NCBI RefSeq assembly: GCF_015680705.1
Contig: NZ_JADNYP010000002.1
Coordinates: forward strand, 62,001 to 126,000
Source: Pseudomonas fulva
GTDB lineage: Bacteria > Pseudomonadota > Gammaproteobacteria > Pseudomonadales > Pseudomonadaceae
Direction of reading: 5' to 3'
DNA length: 64,000 nt
Shown: positions 1 to 8,657 of the stretch, piece by piece
How positions within the stretch are numbered: the first letter of the stretch is position 1
How the letters are laid out: every line of letters starts with the position of its first letter
The notes under the pieces: model-generated
What the model was told of the DNA's origin: nothing
What the model saw: only the letters and a program-made list of their open reading frames with translations
The model's database searches: none
Translations under genes and position numbers: made by a program

Positions 1-265
1 GGGTGGACGAATCGGTGATACGCATCCCGCGATGATAGTGCGCGTTCAGGCCGCGCGCGGCCAGACGACTCTCGATCTGCGGACGCGAGCCATGCACCAG
101 CACCAGGCGCACGCCAAGGCTGTGCAGCAGGACCAGGTCGTGGACGATGTTGCCGAAGTTGGGATGTTCGACGCCGTCGCCGGGCAGCATGACGACGAAG
201 GTGCAATCGCGATGGGCATTGATGTAGGGCGAGGCATGACGCAACCAGTTGACGTATTCAGGCAT
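1..265 (-). CDS. argA: N-acetylglutamate synthase, N-terminal part (cut by window edge)
   Basis: The first 88 codons are visible; the gene continues beyond position 1. ArgA makes N-acetylglutamate from glutamate and acetyl-CoA, the first step of arginine synthesis. The protein starts MPEYVNWLRHASPY, and residues 21-65 are the start of an amino-acid-kinase fold with the strand-loop LVLVHGSRPQIE, as in pseudomonad ArgA (about 430 residues). The ATG at 265 is the only start that keeps this frame and these conserved residues. It lies 129 bases downstream of argE on the same strand, so the two arginine genes probably share transcription. The C-terminal GNAT domain is outside the window. Confidence 0.93.
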   Translation of the reverse strand, partial: MPEYVNWLRHASPYINAHRDCTFVVMLPGDGVEHPNFGNIVHDLVLLHSLGVRLVLVHGSRPQIESRLAARGLNAHYHRGMRITDSST

Positions 266-394
266 GAGCGGGGCCTTGTGGGCAGGATGAATGGAAAAGG
301 CACGGCACTTGGCGTACGAAAAGGCTCATCGTCGGAACAGGTTCGGCGTCACGCGCGGGCTCCTCATGTCGGTTCAGGTCGCTTGGATGGACGT

Positions 395-1543
395 TCATTC
401 CAGGCAATAGTGCCGGATCATCTGACGCAATAGACGCACGGTAGGCTCGATGCGTGACATTTCCAGGTATTCGCCGGGCTGGTGGGCACAGGCGATGTCG
501 CCAGGTCCGAGCACCAAAGTCTCGCAGCCCAGCGCCTGCAGGTAAGGCGCTTCGGTGCCAAAGGCCACGGCCTGCGCCCGATGCCCGGTCAGCCGCTCGG
601 CCAGCTGCACCAGCTCGCTGTCGGCCGCCTGTTCGAAAGGCGCCACTTCGGGAAACAGCGGCGCGTAATCGATGCTGACCTCATGCTGTTCGGCCAGCGG
701 TGCCAGCCTGGCGCGGATGGTACCGCGCAGCTGTTCGGGGTCCATGCCGGGCAGCGGTCGCAGGTCGAATTCGAGCGCGCACTGGCCGCAGATGCGGTTG
801 GGATTGTCGCCGCCATGGATGCAGCCGAAGTTGAGGGTCGGACCAGGCACGCTGAACTGTGGATTGTCGTACCGCTTCTGCCACTCCCGACGCAGCCCCA
901 TCAGTTCGCCCATCACCGCATGCATGGCTTCCATGGCGCTGCGCCCCAGGGTGGGGTCGGACGAATGCCCGCTGCGGCCCATGATGTCGATGCGCTCCAT
1001 CATGATGCCCTTGTGCATGCGGATCGGACGCAGCCCGGTCGGCTCGCCGATCACCGCGGCACGCCCCAGCGGCCGTCCGGCCTCGGCCAGGGCACGAGCG
1101 CCGGACATCGAGCTTTCCTCGTCGCAGGTGGCGAGGATCAGTAGCGGGCGCTTGAAATCATGCTCCAGCAATGGCTGCACGGCTTCGATGATCAGCGCGA
1201 AGAAGCCCTTCATGTCGCAGCTGCCCAGGCCGACCCAGCGGCCATCGATCTCGGTCAGCTTCAGCGGGTCGCTGCGCCACAGCTGCGCATCGTAGGGCAC
1301 GGTATCGCTGTGCCCAGCCAGCACCAGGCCACCCGGCCCGGAACCACGAGTGGCCAACAGGTTGAACTTGCCGGGGCTGACGGTCTGGATCTCGCACTGG
1401 AAGCCCAGGTCGGCGAGCCAGCCGGCCAGCAGCTCGATGACCTCGGCGTTGGACTGATCCAGGGCAGGCTGGGTGCAACTGACCGAGGACGTGGCGATCA
1501 GGGCGGCGAACTGGTCTTTGAGCGGCGGCAAAGGCATGCGCAT
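395..1543 (-). CDS. argE: N-acetylornithine deacetylase, M20 metallopeptidase family
   Basis: This 382-residue protein removes the acetyl group from N2-acetylornithine to give ornithine in arginine synthesis (cytoplasmic, two-metal enzyme). The M20 motifs are intact: AGHSDTVP with H78 and D80, the bridging aspartate D110 in GSCDMKG, the catalytic pair in CDEESS (E142/E143), an ExTG motif near residue 168, and a C-terminal ligand in IACAHQPGEY. Length matches ArgE of the family (about 380). The start has a GGAG-type site (cgaggagaatgcgcATG). It lies just upstream of argA on the same strand. Some M20 paralogues in pseudomonads act on other acyl-amino acids, but the position next to argA supports ArgE. 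Confidence 0.9.
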   Translation of the reverse strand: MRMPLPPLKDQFAALIATSSVSCTQPALDQSNAEVIELLAGWLADLGFQCEIQTVSPGKFNLLATRGSGPGGLVLAGHSDTVPYDAQLWRSDPLKLTEIDGRWVGLGSCDMKGFFALIIEAVQPLLEHDFKRPLLILATCDEESSMSGARALAEAGRPLGRAAVIGEPTGLRPIRMHKGIMMERIDIMGRSGHSSDPTLGRSAMEAMHAVMGELMGLRREWQKRYDNPQFSVPGPTLNFGCIHGGDNPNRICGQCALEFDLRPLPGMDPEQLRGTIRARLAPLAEQHEVSIDYAPLFPEVAPFEQAADSELVQLAERLTGHRAQAVAFGTEAPYLQALGCETLVLGPGDIACAHQPGEYLEMSRIEPTVRLLRQMIRHYCLE

Positions 1544-1704
1544 TCTCCTCGCGAGCGGCCCCCATCATAGGTCCATCCGGCGCCGCGAATAAACCGTGCA
1601 AGCCTGTCTGCTGTACACTCGTCGAGTCTGACGAAGCTCGTTTGCCGATGCGAACCTTCGGTAGATGCCGTAGGCACCCACCCCTGAGCCTGGATCACCC
1701 CGCG

Positions 1705-3084
1705 ATGCACAAAGAAACCGAACTCAAACTGCGCGCCAGCCGCGAGACCCTCGACGCCCTGCGTGAGCACCCCCTGCTGAAGAAGCGCAACAAGTCCGGC
1801 TGGCAGACGCGCCAACTGCTCAACCAGTACTTCGACACGCCCGAGCGCGACCTCGCCGCCGCCAAGGTCGCCCTGCGCCTGCGCCGCGATGGCGACGTCA
1901 TCATCCAGACCCTCAAGTGTCGCGGCCAGAGCGTGGCGGGCCTGTCCGAGCGCAACGAGTACGAATGGCAACTGGACAAGGTCAAGCTGGATTTCAAGAA
2001 GCTCGACGGCAGCTGCTGGCCACAACAGCTCGAGCAGCTCGACAAGAAGACCATCAAGCCGCTGTTCACCACCGACTTCACCCGCGAATTCGCCGAGATC
2101 GCCTGGGGTCGTGGCAAGCACAAGGTAGTGATCGAGGCCGCGCTGGATCAAGGCTCGGTGAGCGCGGGCAAGCGCAAGGAAGCCATCAGTGAACTGGAAC
2201 TGGAGCTGCGCGAAGGTCCAGCCGAGGCGCTGCTCGAACTGGCCGCCGAACTGGCCGCCAGCCTGCCACTGATGCCCTGCGACATCAGCAAGGCCGAGCG
2301 TGGCTATCGCCTGCTCGATCCGGACAGCTACTCGCTGGAGCTGCCCGCCGCCGCCTTCGATGCCCAGACCCCCCTCGACGATGCCTTCGCCGCTCTGGCC
2401 TGGCAGCTGCTGGGCAGCAGCCAGCGCCTGGCCGAACAGTACCGGCATAACGGCCACTGGCGCCTGCTGCAGGACTGGGTCCAGTGCCTGGGTGAGCTGC
2501 GGGCCTTGGCCAGCACCCTAGGCCAGGCCGCGCCACGCGCCACGACCCGTGCGCTGCGCGGCAGCCTGGATGCCTTGCTCGAGGACTGGCGTCCGTTGGT
2601 GCTGGCTGGCAACGAAGACGAAGACGTACGCCGCGTCGCACCCGAACAGTTCGCCGAAGAACTGCTCGAAACGCGCTGGGGACAGTTCTCCCTGGAAACC
2701 TCCCGCTGGCTGCTGGCTCGCGCCTGGACCGTCGACAGAAGTGGTCGTGGCGACCGCCAGGGCAAGGCGCAACTGGGCAACTGGCTGGCACACCTGCTGG
2801 CCGAGGAAGCCCGCCAGCTGCAACTGCCCTTGTATCAGCGTCAGCCCGAGGACCTGGCCGAACAGTTGCCGCGGATCGAGCGCCTGCTGGCCTGGCTGCA
2901 CCACGCTCGCCAGGTGCTCGAGATCCCGCAGCTCGACCGCCTCTACGGCGAGCTGAACAAGCTGTACCAGCTGGCCAATCAACCGCTGGACGAAAACGTC
3001 CTGGCCGCGCGGGTCGAGCAGACGCTGGCGGTGAACCAGAGCCGTGCCTGGAAACACCTGCTCAAGCCGGCTTCAGCGAACTAA
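1705..3084 (+). CDS. CYTH-CHAD domain inorganic triphosphatase (YgiF-like)
   Basis: This 459-residue cytoplasmic protein has an N-terminal CYTH domain (residues 1-200) followed by a helical CHAD domain (about 220-450), the layout of E. coli YgiF, a tripolyphosphatase. The CYTH signature ExExK is present as ETELKL at residues 4-9, with further charged strand residues (ALRLRRDGD, QTLKCRG). CHAD domains bind polyphosphate through conserved His/Arg/Lys residues. I chose the ATG at 1705 because the ExExK motif must lie at the N terminus; an upstream TTG at 1642 would add 21 residues with no family match. The 3' end overlaps the convergent Lrp-type gene by 12 bases. Confidence 0.85.
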   Translation: MHKETELKLRASRETLDALREHPLLKKRNKSGWQTRQLLNQYFDTPERDLAAAKVALRLRRDGDVIIQTLKCRGQSVAGLSERNEYEWQLDKVKLDFKKLDGSCWPQQLEQLDKKTIKPLFTTDFTREFAEIAWGRGKHKVVIEAALDQGSVSAGKRKEAISELELELREGPAEALLELAAELAASLPLMPCDISKAERGYRLLDPDSYSLELPAAAFDAQTPLDDAFAALAWQLLGSSQRLAEQYRHNGHWRLLQDWVQCLGELRALASTLGQAAPRATTRALRGSLDALLEDWRPLVLAGNEDEDVRRVAPEQFAEELLETRWGQFSLETSRWLLARAWTVDRSGRGDRQGKAQLGNWLAHLLAEEARQLQLPLYQRQPEDLAEQLPRIERLLAWLHHARQVLEIPQLDRLYGELNKLYQLANQPLDENVLAARVEQTLAVNQSRAWKHLLKPASAN

Positions 3085-3543
3085 GGGCAGGCTGGTGGTG
3101 GCCTTGATCTCCGACAGGGCCACGATCGAGTTGACCTCCTGGATACCAGGGACATTCGACAGTTTCTCGAAGAAGAAGCGCTCGTAGGCCTCGATGTCCT
3201 GGGTCACGATTCGCAGCATGAAGTCGACCGCGCCCATCAGCACATGACATTCCAGCACTTCCGGAAACCCTCGGATCGCCTCGGTGAATTCGGCGAAGTT
3301 GGAACGACCATGGGCGTTGAGCTTGACCTGCGCGAAGATCTGCGTATTGAGTCCGACCTTCTTGCGGTCGAGCAGGGTCACCTGGGCGCGGATCACCCCC
3401 TCTTCCTTCAGGCGCTGGATCCGGCGCCAGCATGGCGACTGGGAAAGGCCGACACGCTCGGCTATCTGCGCGCTGGACAGCGAAGCGTCCTCTTGTAGCA
3501 AGGCAAGGATACGACGATCGTAGGCATCCAGCTCTCCATGCAT
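3073..3543 (-). CDS. Lrp/AsnC-family transcriptional regulator
   Basis: This 156-residue protein has an N-terminal winged helix-turn-helix (recognition region SSAQIAERVGLSQSPCWRRI, about residues 22-41) and a C-terminal RAM/ACT-like domain (about 70-150) that binds amino acids and drives octamer formation. The size is typical of AsnC/Lrp proteins. The ATG at 3543 is preceded by GGAGAAAAGAAA, a good ribosome site; an open frame 18 codons longer lacks one. The effector and targets cannot be read from sequence. It is close in sequence to the global Lrp subgroup and sits near argE/argA, so an amino-acid-responsive role is likely. It converges on the CYTH-CHAD gene with a 12-base overlap. Confidence 0.85.
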   Translation of the reverse strand: MHGELDAYDRRILALLQEDASLSSAQIAERVGLSQSPCWRRIQRLKEEGVIRAQVTLLDRKKVGLNTQIFAQVKLNAHGRSNFAEFTEAIRGFPEVLECHVLMGAVDFMLRIVTQDIEAYERFFFEKLSNVPGIQEVNSIVALSEIKATTSLPLVR

Positions 3544-3668
3544 TTTCTTTTCTCCAGATCTGGATTGCACGAATTGTTCAAGTCGCCATGCCGGCATTCA
3601 CGCTAGATAGTAGCGAAACAATACCTGGATTGGCGTGCCAGAATGCTGCATCACCTGCGGAGAGCACC

Positions 3669-3992
3669 ATGTCCAATCTCGAATGGCCACAAACCCCTCC
3701 ACGTCCGGACCCCGGGTCGACCGGCGCCCCGCACCAGAACGTGCGCTATCGGCTTCAGGTCGAGGCCGAACCGGACAGCCTGTGCCGCATACTCAACCTG
3801 TTCGCCCTGCAATCGCTCACACCCCATCATGTGCAGGCGTGCCAGCAGGACGACCTGCTCGAGGTGAGCATCGGCGTGAGCGGCCTGAGCTGGCACCGGG
3901 CCGAACTCATTGCACACAAGATGCGCAACCTGATCTGTGTCGGCGAAGTCAGCCTGCAGCCAGGCACTGACCTGATCAGCGCCTGCGCCTGA
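3669..3992 (+). CDS. Small ACT-like domain protein, function unknown
   Basis: This 107-residue protein has a disordered proline-rich start (residues 1-22) followed by one ACT-like fold: strand VRYRLQVEAE, helix LCRILNLFALQ, strand DLLEVSIGV, helix WHRAELIAHKMRNL, strand CVGEVSLQ. This beta-alpha-beta-beta-alpha-beta pattern is like the small subunit of acetolactate synthase, which binds amino acids, but there is no catalytic domain. It is divergent from the Lrp-type gene with 125 bases between them, so the regulator may control it. The start at 3669 follows agagcacc, a weak ribosome site, and precedes the conserved part. I do not recognise a named family. Confidence 0.7.
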   Translation: MSNLEWPQTPPRPDPGSTGAPHQNVRYRLQVEAEPDSLCRILNLFALQSLTPHHVQACQQDDLLEVSIGVSGLSWHRAELIAHKMRNLICVGEVSLQPGTDLISACA

Positions 3993-4078
3993 ATCGCAAG
4001 ATCCGGTAACCGTTGCCGACGGCACTTTCATCTCGCAGGGGCTAGGCTTGCCGTCGAATTGGTACCGACGAGGCAAGG

Positions 4079-5767
4079 ATGCCCATGTATGCTCGCGACG
4101 ACGGCTTTCTCGACATGAACCTGCTGCTCGATGGCCTGGCCGCGACCGGTCGCCTGGATGCAGACCAGGTTCGCCTGGCACGCAGCGACCGGCCAGAGGG
4201 CCTCCACCCGCTAGAACAGATTGCCGAGCTTACCCTGGAGGACCGCCAGCGGCCCGGTCGACGCCTGGACCTGGACACCCTCTGCCAATGGCTGGCCGAG
4301 CGGATCGGCGTGCCTTATCTGCGCCTGGACCCCATGCAGGTCGACCTGGCCCAGGTGGCCGGACTGATATCGGCCGGCTTCGCCCAGCGCCATGACATCC
4401 TCGCCGTGGCGGCCGACCCCTCGGCGATCACCATCGCCAGCGCGCAGCCCTACCGGCGCGCCTGGGAAGCGGACCTGGCCAACGGCCTGGGACGGCCGAT
4501 CAGACGGGTCCTGGGCTGTCCGCGACAGATCCGCCAGCTGCGCCAGACCCTGTTCAGCCTGGCAAGCTCGGTCCAGGGCGCCAGCCAGCAACAACTCACC
4601 GGCCTGAACGAGCTGGAACAACTGCTCCAGCTGGGCAACCGCCAGCTCGACGCCAGCGCAGACGACGCCCACATCGTGCACATCGTCGACTGGATCCTGC
4701 AGTACGCCATCGAGCAACGTGCCAGCGACATACACCTGGAGCCTCGCTTCGACCAGGCCCGGCTGCGCTATCGCATCGACGGCCTGCTTCATCAGGTCTA
4801 TGCCTTCGCGACTGGCGTCGCCCTGGCATTGGTCAGCCGGCTCAAGCACCTGGCCCGCATGGATGTCGCGCAGAAGCGTCGCCCTCAGGACGGCCGTTTG
4901 AAGACACGACTGCCTGGCGGCGAGGAGGTGGAACTGCGCCTGTCGACCTTGCCCACGCCTTTCGGTGAAAAGCTGGTCCTGCGCCTGTTCGATCCGTTGC
5001 AACTGGAACAAGGGCTGGCCGGGCTTGGCCTGGACAGCCCCCTGCTGGAGCGCTGGCAGCAGCAGCTGCGACAGCCCCATGGCCTGGTCCTGCTCACCGG
5101 TCCGACCGGCTCCGGCAAGACCAGCACCTTGTATGCCAGCCTGAGATGGCTGGCGTCGCCGGCGCTGAACCTGTGCACCATCGAAGACCCCATCGAGCGG
5201 CTGGAGCCGGCCTTCAACCAGCTGCAAGTCCAGCCAGGCATCGGCCTGGACTTCGCCAACGGTGTGCGCGCCCTGCTGCGCCAGGATCCCGACGTGATCA
5301 TGATCGGCGAAATCCGCGACGCGAGCACTGCCCAGGTGGCGGTCCAGGCGGCGCTGACCGGCCACCTGGTGCTGTCCACCCTGCACACCAACGACGCCTG
5401 CAGCGCGATCACCCGTTTGCTGGAGCTGGGTGTCGCCGAATATCTGCTCAAGGCCACGCTGCTCGCGGTGATGGCACAGCGCCTGGTACGCATGCGCTGT
5501 GCGTCCTGCCAAGGCGCTGCGAGCCGCCTCTCGCAGGCCTGCGTGGTGTGTCGCGGCACGGGCTACCACGGGCGTACCGGGTTGTTCGAGCTGCTGGTAC
5601 TGAGCGACAGCCTGCGCGCCAGGATCGGTCCCGGCATCGACCTGCCCGCGTTTCGCCGGCAGGCCAGGGCCGAAGGCATGCAGGACTTGCGTCGCTGTGG
5701 CGCGGACAAGGTCGCGCGTGGCATGACCTGCGACCAGGAAGTACTGCGAGCCTGCTGCCAGGGCTGA
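4079..5767 (+). CDS. Orphan GspE/PilB-type secretion ATPase
   Basis: This 562-residue protein is a type II secretion/type IV pilus assembly ATPase. Residues 1-160 are the GspE/MshE N-terminal domain and residues 190-540 the ATPase. All nucleotide motifs are visible: Walker A GPTGSGKTS, Asp box CTIEDPIE, Walker B DVIMIGEIRD, and His box TGHLVLSTLHTND. A zinc-binding pair of CxxC motifs follows (RCASC ... CVVC). No gspF, pilC, pseudopilin or secretin gene lies nearby, so its machine must be encoded elsewhere or it acts alone. P. aeruginosa has a similar orphan ATPase near argE. Start ATG 4079 follows GAGGCAAGG; a second ATG at 4085 is also possible. Confidence 0.85.
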   Translation: MPMYARDDGFLDMNLLLDGLAATGRLDADQVRLARSDRPEGLHPLEQIAELTLEDRQRPGRRLDLDTLCQWLAERIGVPYLRLDPMQVDLAQVAGLISAGFAQRHDILAVAADPSAITIASAQPYRRAWEADLANGLGRPIRRVLGCPRQIRQLRQTLFSLASSVQGASQQQLTGLNELEQLLQLGNRQLDASADDAHIVHIVDWILQYAIEQRASDIHLEPRFDQARLRYRIDGLLHQVYAFATGVALALVSRLKHLARMDVAQKRRPQDGRLKTRLPGGEEVELRLSTLPTPFGEKLVLRLFDPLQLEQGLAGLGLDSPLLERWQQQLRQPHGLVLLTGPTGSGKTSTLYASLRWLASPALNLCTIEDPIERLEPAFNQLQVQPGIGLDFANGVRALLRQDPDVIMIGEIRDASTAQVAVQAALTGHLVLSTLHTNDACSAITRLLELGVAEYLLKATLLAVMAQRLVRMRCASCQGAASRLSQACVVCRGTGYHGRTGLFELLVLSDSLRARIGPGIDLPAFRRQARAEGMQDLRRCGADKVARGMTCDQEVLRACCQG

Positions 5768-5859
5768 TCGCGCTTCCAGACAGGCGCATCCGGGAACCTG
5801 ATCGGCCATCCAGGATCAAACCGCTCGCCCCCAACCCCCTATCCTTCGAGGTGATCACC

Positions 5860-6174
5860 ATGCGTTTGAAAATCGCCATCGCCGCAGCGGCCCTGTGCAC
5901 GCTTCCGCTCGGCTCCGCCATGGCAGACGGCTTCTGGCGCGATGTCATATCTTCTGGCGCTACCACGGCTTCTACCTACCTGACCTTCAAGGACCACAAG
6001 CTGATCGTCGCCGCCCAGGATGATGCCGGCAGCTACGTGGCGAGCCAGGGGGCGATTCGCGGCCCCTACCTTGAAGCGGCGATGCAGAAAGTCCGTGCCG
6101 ACAACCCAGGCCTCGAGGCCAGCGACATGCAGCTGGCCAACGCCATCCTGGCGCACAGCGCAGTCGCCGAGTGA
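5860..6174 (+). CDS. DUF2388 secreted small protein
   Basis: This 104-residue protein starts with a clear signal peptide (MRLKIAIAAAALCTLPLGSAMA, cleavage probably after residue 22), so it is exported. The mature part contains TTASTYLTFKDHKLIVAAQDDAGSYVASQG and a C-terminal helix SDMQLANAILA, which are typical of DUF2388, a family found as several paralogues in pseudomonads. No function is known. The ATG at 5860 follows a GAGGTGATCACC ribosome site. It lies 92 bases after the orphan secretion ATPase on the same strand; co-transcription is possible, but a link in function is only a guess. Confidence 0.8.
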   Translation: MRLKIAIAAAALCTLPLGSAMADGFWRDVISSGATTASTYLTFKDHKLIVAAQDDAGSYVASQGAIRGPYLEAAMQKVRADNPGLEASDMQLANAILAHSAVAE

Positions 6175-6183
6175 ACCTGCCAC

Positions 6184-6204
6184 GGCCAGGCGAGCAACCT
6201 GGCC
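6184..6204 (+). terminator. Possible hairpin after the DUF2388 gene
   Basis: A 7-bp GGCCAGG/CCTGGCC stem with a 7-base loop begins 9 bases after the stop codon. No T-run follows, so termination strength is doubtful. Confidence 0.4.
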
Positions 6205-6328
6205 ACGTCCTGAATCGGCCTGATGACGTTTTCTATCGGGTCGATGCCGCTTTATGCATTGCCTGGATGCGACGCCTGCGGGATGCTCTGGTCGAACGTC
6301 AGCCCTCAACACTGCTGCAGAGATCGTC

Positions 6329-6766
6329 ATGAAGAACGTCGAAGAAATACTCAAGGCCAAGGCAGAGCACCACAGCGTATATACCATCGGCCCGGACGAC
6401 TCGGTACTCGATGCCCTGAAGATGCTTGCCGAAAGAAACGTGGGTGCCCTGCCCGTGGTCCAGAACGGGCAAGTGGTCGGGATCGTCAGCGAGCGCGACT
6501 ATGCTCGCAAGCTGGTGCTCAAGGGCCGTTCTTCCGCAGCCACGCCGGTACGCGACATCATGAGCGCCCCGGTGGTCACGGTCGAACCCAAGCACAACCT
6601 CGAATACTGCATGAACCTGGTGACCAATCGCCACTTGCGTCACCTTCCGGTGGTGGCCAATGGCGAGCTGATCGGTCTGCTATCGATCGGCGACCTGGTC
6701 AAGGAAACCATTGCCGAGCAAGCTGGCCTGATCCTCCAGCTCGAACAGTACATTCGCGGCGAATGA
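6329..6766 (+). CDS. Two-CBS-domain protein
   Basis: This 145-residue cytoplasmic protein is a Bateman module and nothing else. CBS1 covers about residues 8-65 (VYTIGPDDSVLDALKMLAERNVGALPVV ... GIVSERDYARKL) and CBS2 about 78-137 (MSAPVVTVEPKHNLEYCMNLV ... HLPVVANGELIGLLSIGDLVK). Such pairs bind adenine nucleotides or AdoMet and report energy state. No catalytic partner is encoded beside it. The ATG at 6329 begins MKNVEEILKAK, the usual start for these proteins; the frame is open further upstream but without family similarity. Its stop codon directly abuts the stop of the convergent membrane-protein gene. Confidence 0.85.
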   Translation: MKNVEEILKAKAEHHSVYTIGPDDSVLDALKMLAERNVGALPVVQNGQVVGIVSERDYARKLVLKGRSSAATPVRDIMSAPVVTVEPKHNLEYCMNLVTNRHLRHLPVVANGELIGLLSIGDLVKETIAEQAGLILQLEQYIRGE

Positions 6767-7405
6767 TCAGTGGTAGGCGCGCTCCAGCTCGTCGAGCTGG
6801 TGCTCGAAGCTGCGCAGGCGCGCCGACCATGTATAGACCAGCACCTCGATATCGCGATTGAGCACGGTAGTGCTTGCGAACCGCTCCGCTGGCGGCTCGC
6901 CCAGGTCGAGCTGGTAACGTTCCCTGGCCATCGCGCTCGCCACGCTGGACAGGTCACGGGCATTGGCCTGCCAGTGGTGACGGCTGTCATGGACTTCGCG
7001 ATCCAGCTCGCGGCATTGGCGCTTGAGCTCGTCCAGGCTCTGCTCCACTGGCGTGCCACGCAACTCGCCCATGACCTCTTCGAAGGTCCGGCTGGAATGC
7101 CAGTAGCTTCCCCAGAAATAGCGATCGAACACGGTTTCGACCCGGCGCAGGGCCACCTTGGTGTTCCAGATGGTCACCAGGGTATGCCCCTGGCGCAGTT
7201 CGCGCCTGTCGAGCTTGAGGTGCTGCCAGGCGATCCAGGCCAGGGTAGCCAGTGCCGCTGCCACCGTCACGGCGGCGGCAGCATAAAGGAACTGCATGGC
7301 ATGCTGCAGTTGATAGGCGTGCCGGATACCGAAGAAGTAGCCAGCGGTCAGGGTGCCCAGGATCACCACGGCGCACCAGAAAGCCGGTGCATAGGGATCT
7401 TTCAT
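6767..7405 (-). CDS. Conserved hypothetical membrane protein
   Basis: This 212-residue protein has two N-terminal membrane segments (about residues 9-27 and 37-60: FWCAVVILGTLTAGYFFGI and LYAAAAVTVAAALATLAWIAW) followed by a mostly helical, charged cytoplasmic part rich in Glu, Arg and Leu that could form coiled coils (LDELKRQCRELDREVHDSR, LRSFEHQLDELERAYH). I do not recognise a domain of known function. It converges on the CBS gene with no spacing and lies 70 bases from the DUF2789 gene upstream on the same strand. Confidence 0.65.
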   Translation of the reverse strand: MKDPYAPAFWCAVVILGTLTAGYFFGIRHAYQLQHAMQFLYAAAAVTVAAALATLAWIAWQHLKLDRRELRQGHTLVTIWNTKVALRRVETVFDRYFWGSYWHSSRTFEEVMGELRGTPVEQSLDELKRQCRELDREVHDSRHHWQANARDLSSVASAMARERYQLDLGEPPAERFASTTVLNRDIEVLVYTWSARLRSFEHQLDELERAYH

Positions 7406-7475
7406 GACCTCATCCCCCGCGTCGTTTTCCTGAGCATAGCAACGCCGAATCAGCCCATCAGGTGCCGCTCGGCGC

Positions 7476-7718
7476 TTATTTCTTGCGTGGGTGGAGTGCC
7501 TCGTTCAACTGGTCGATCATGACGATCCAATCCGAATCGGCAATGTAGTTTTCCTTGAGAAATGCGCGCTGCGAGTCATTCCAGAAAGGCGCGTCCACCA
7601 ATTTCACATCGTCGTCCAGGGGCGAATGCGTGGTGATGAACCGTTCGATCTCGACCGGATCGTCGGGCAGGCCCAGTTGCTTGAAGATCTCGGAAAACGG
7701 ATGGATCGGTGCGTCCAT
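7476..7718 (-). CDS. DUF2789 family protein
   Basis: This 80-residue soluble acidic protein reads MDAPIHPFSEIFKQLGLP, then FITTHSPL, then LVDAPFWNDSQRAFLKE, the pattern of DUF2789, a small family of gamma-proteobacteria with no known role. The start codon follows an AAGGAGGCACC ribosome site at a good distance. It probably forms a short unit with the membrane-protein gene downstream. Confidence 0.8.
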   Translation of the reverse strand: MDAPIHPFSEIFKQLGLPDDPVEIERFITTHSPLDDDVKLVDAPFWNDSQRAFLKENYIADSDWIVMIDQLNEALHPRKK

Positions 7719-7959
7719 GGTGCCTCCTTGAGCCGGTACGCCTGCATGAGGACTGCCCGGCGATGGGTTGGATGAGCCTCCCTGGGCGAATCGAGGACAC
7801 TCAGGAAGAATCCGGGCCAGGAACGACCTGCCCTTGGAGAGGTAGACAACGGAGCGGCGCCTTGAGCTCGATCGGGATGGCGACAGCCATCCAAGGGTTG
7901 CCTGTTCTGCACGCTATGGCCCAGGGTGGCGGCACGGCCTCGGGCGAGGCCGGAGATCT

Positions 7960-8592
7960 TCAGAGCGGTGTGCGGCGAATCGTCGCCAGCAAGGTCGCCG
8001 CGCCGATGAACAAGCCGGCGAAGGTCCGGTTCATGCGCCGCTGCTGGCGAGGCGTGCGCAGCAGACGCAACACGCGCGCGGCGAGTCCGGTGTAGCCAGC
8101 CATCACCAGCAGGTCGACGGCGACCATGGTGACGGCGATCGTCACGTACTGGGGCAGCAGTGCCTGGCGCGGATCGATGAACTGCGGCAGCACCGCCAGC
8201 ATGAAGACCAGCGCCTTGGGATTGCTGACGTTGACCAGGAAACCCCGCAGCACCAGGTTCATCGGCCTGCTCACCGGCGCCGCCGCCGCGCTTTCGCCCA
8301 GGTCGGCGGGCAAGGCTCGCCATTGCTTGATCGCCAGCCACAGCAGGTAGCCGACACCGAACCACTTGATGATCTGGAACGCGGTAGCCGAGGTGGCCAG
8401 GATCGCCCCGACGCCCGCGGCGATGATCGCGATCTGCAGCACCAGGCCCAGCTGCAAGCCCAGGGCATTCCAGTAGCCGCGCCAGAAACCATGCTGCAAG
8501 CCGCTGGACATCGAGGCGATCGCGCCAGCGCCGGGTGACAGGCTGATCACCCAGCACGCGGCAAGGAATGCCAACCAGGTTTCCATGGACAT
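7960..8592 (-). CDS. LysE/RhtB-family amino-acid exporter
   Basis: This 210-residue inner-membrane protein has the six-helix LysE/RhtB fold. The signature PGAGAIASMSSGLQHGFWRGYWNALGL follows the first helix (here SLSPGAGAI), and NVSNPKALVFMLAVLPQF lies near residue 125. Proteins of this family export amino acids or homoserine lactones by proton exchange; the substrate cannot be assigned. The start at 8592 follows GAGGGAGGTGAGCG, a strong ribosome site; a second ATG two codons on is less well spaced. The next gene upstream on this strand (MscS) ends 65 bases away. Confidence 0.85.
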   Translation of the reverse strand: MSMETWLAFLAACWVISLSPGAGAIASMSSGLQHGFWRGYWNALGLQLGLVLQIAIIAAGVGAILATSATAFQIIKWFGVGYLLWLAIKQWRALPADLGESAAAAPVSRPMNLVLRGFLVNVSNPKALVFMLAVLPQFIDPRQALLPQYVTIAVTMVAVDLLVMAGYTGLAARVLRLLRTPRQQRRMNRTFAGLFIGAATLLATIRRTPL

Positions 8593-8657
8593 CGCTCACC
8601 TCCCTCGATAGTAGACACATCATACGGCCAGCGGCATCGGCGCTCGCCAGCGATCGA

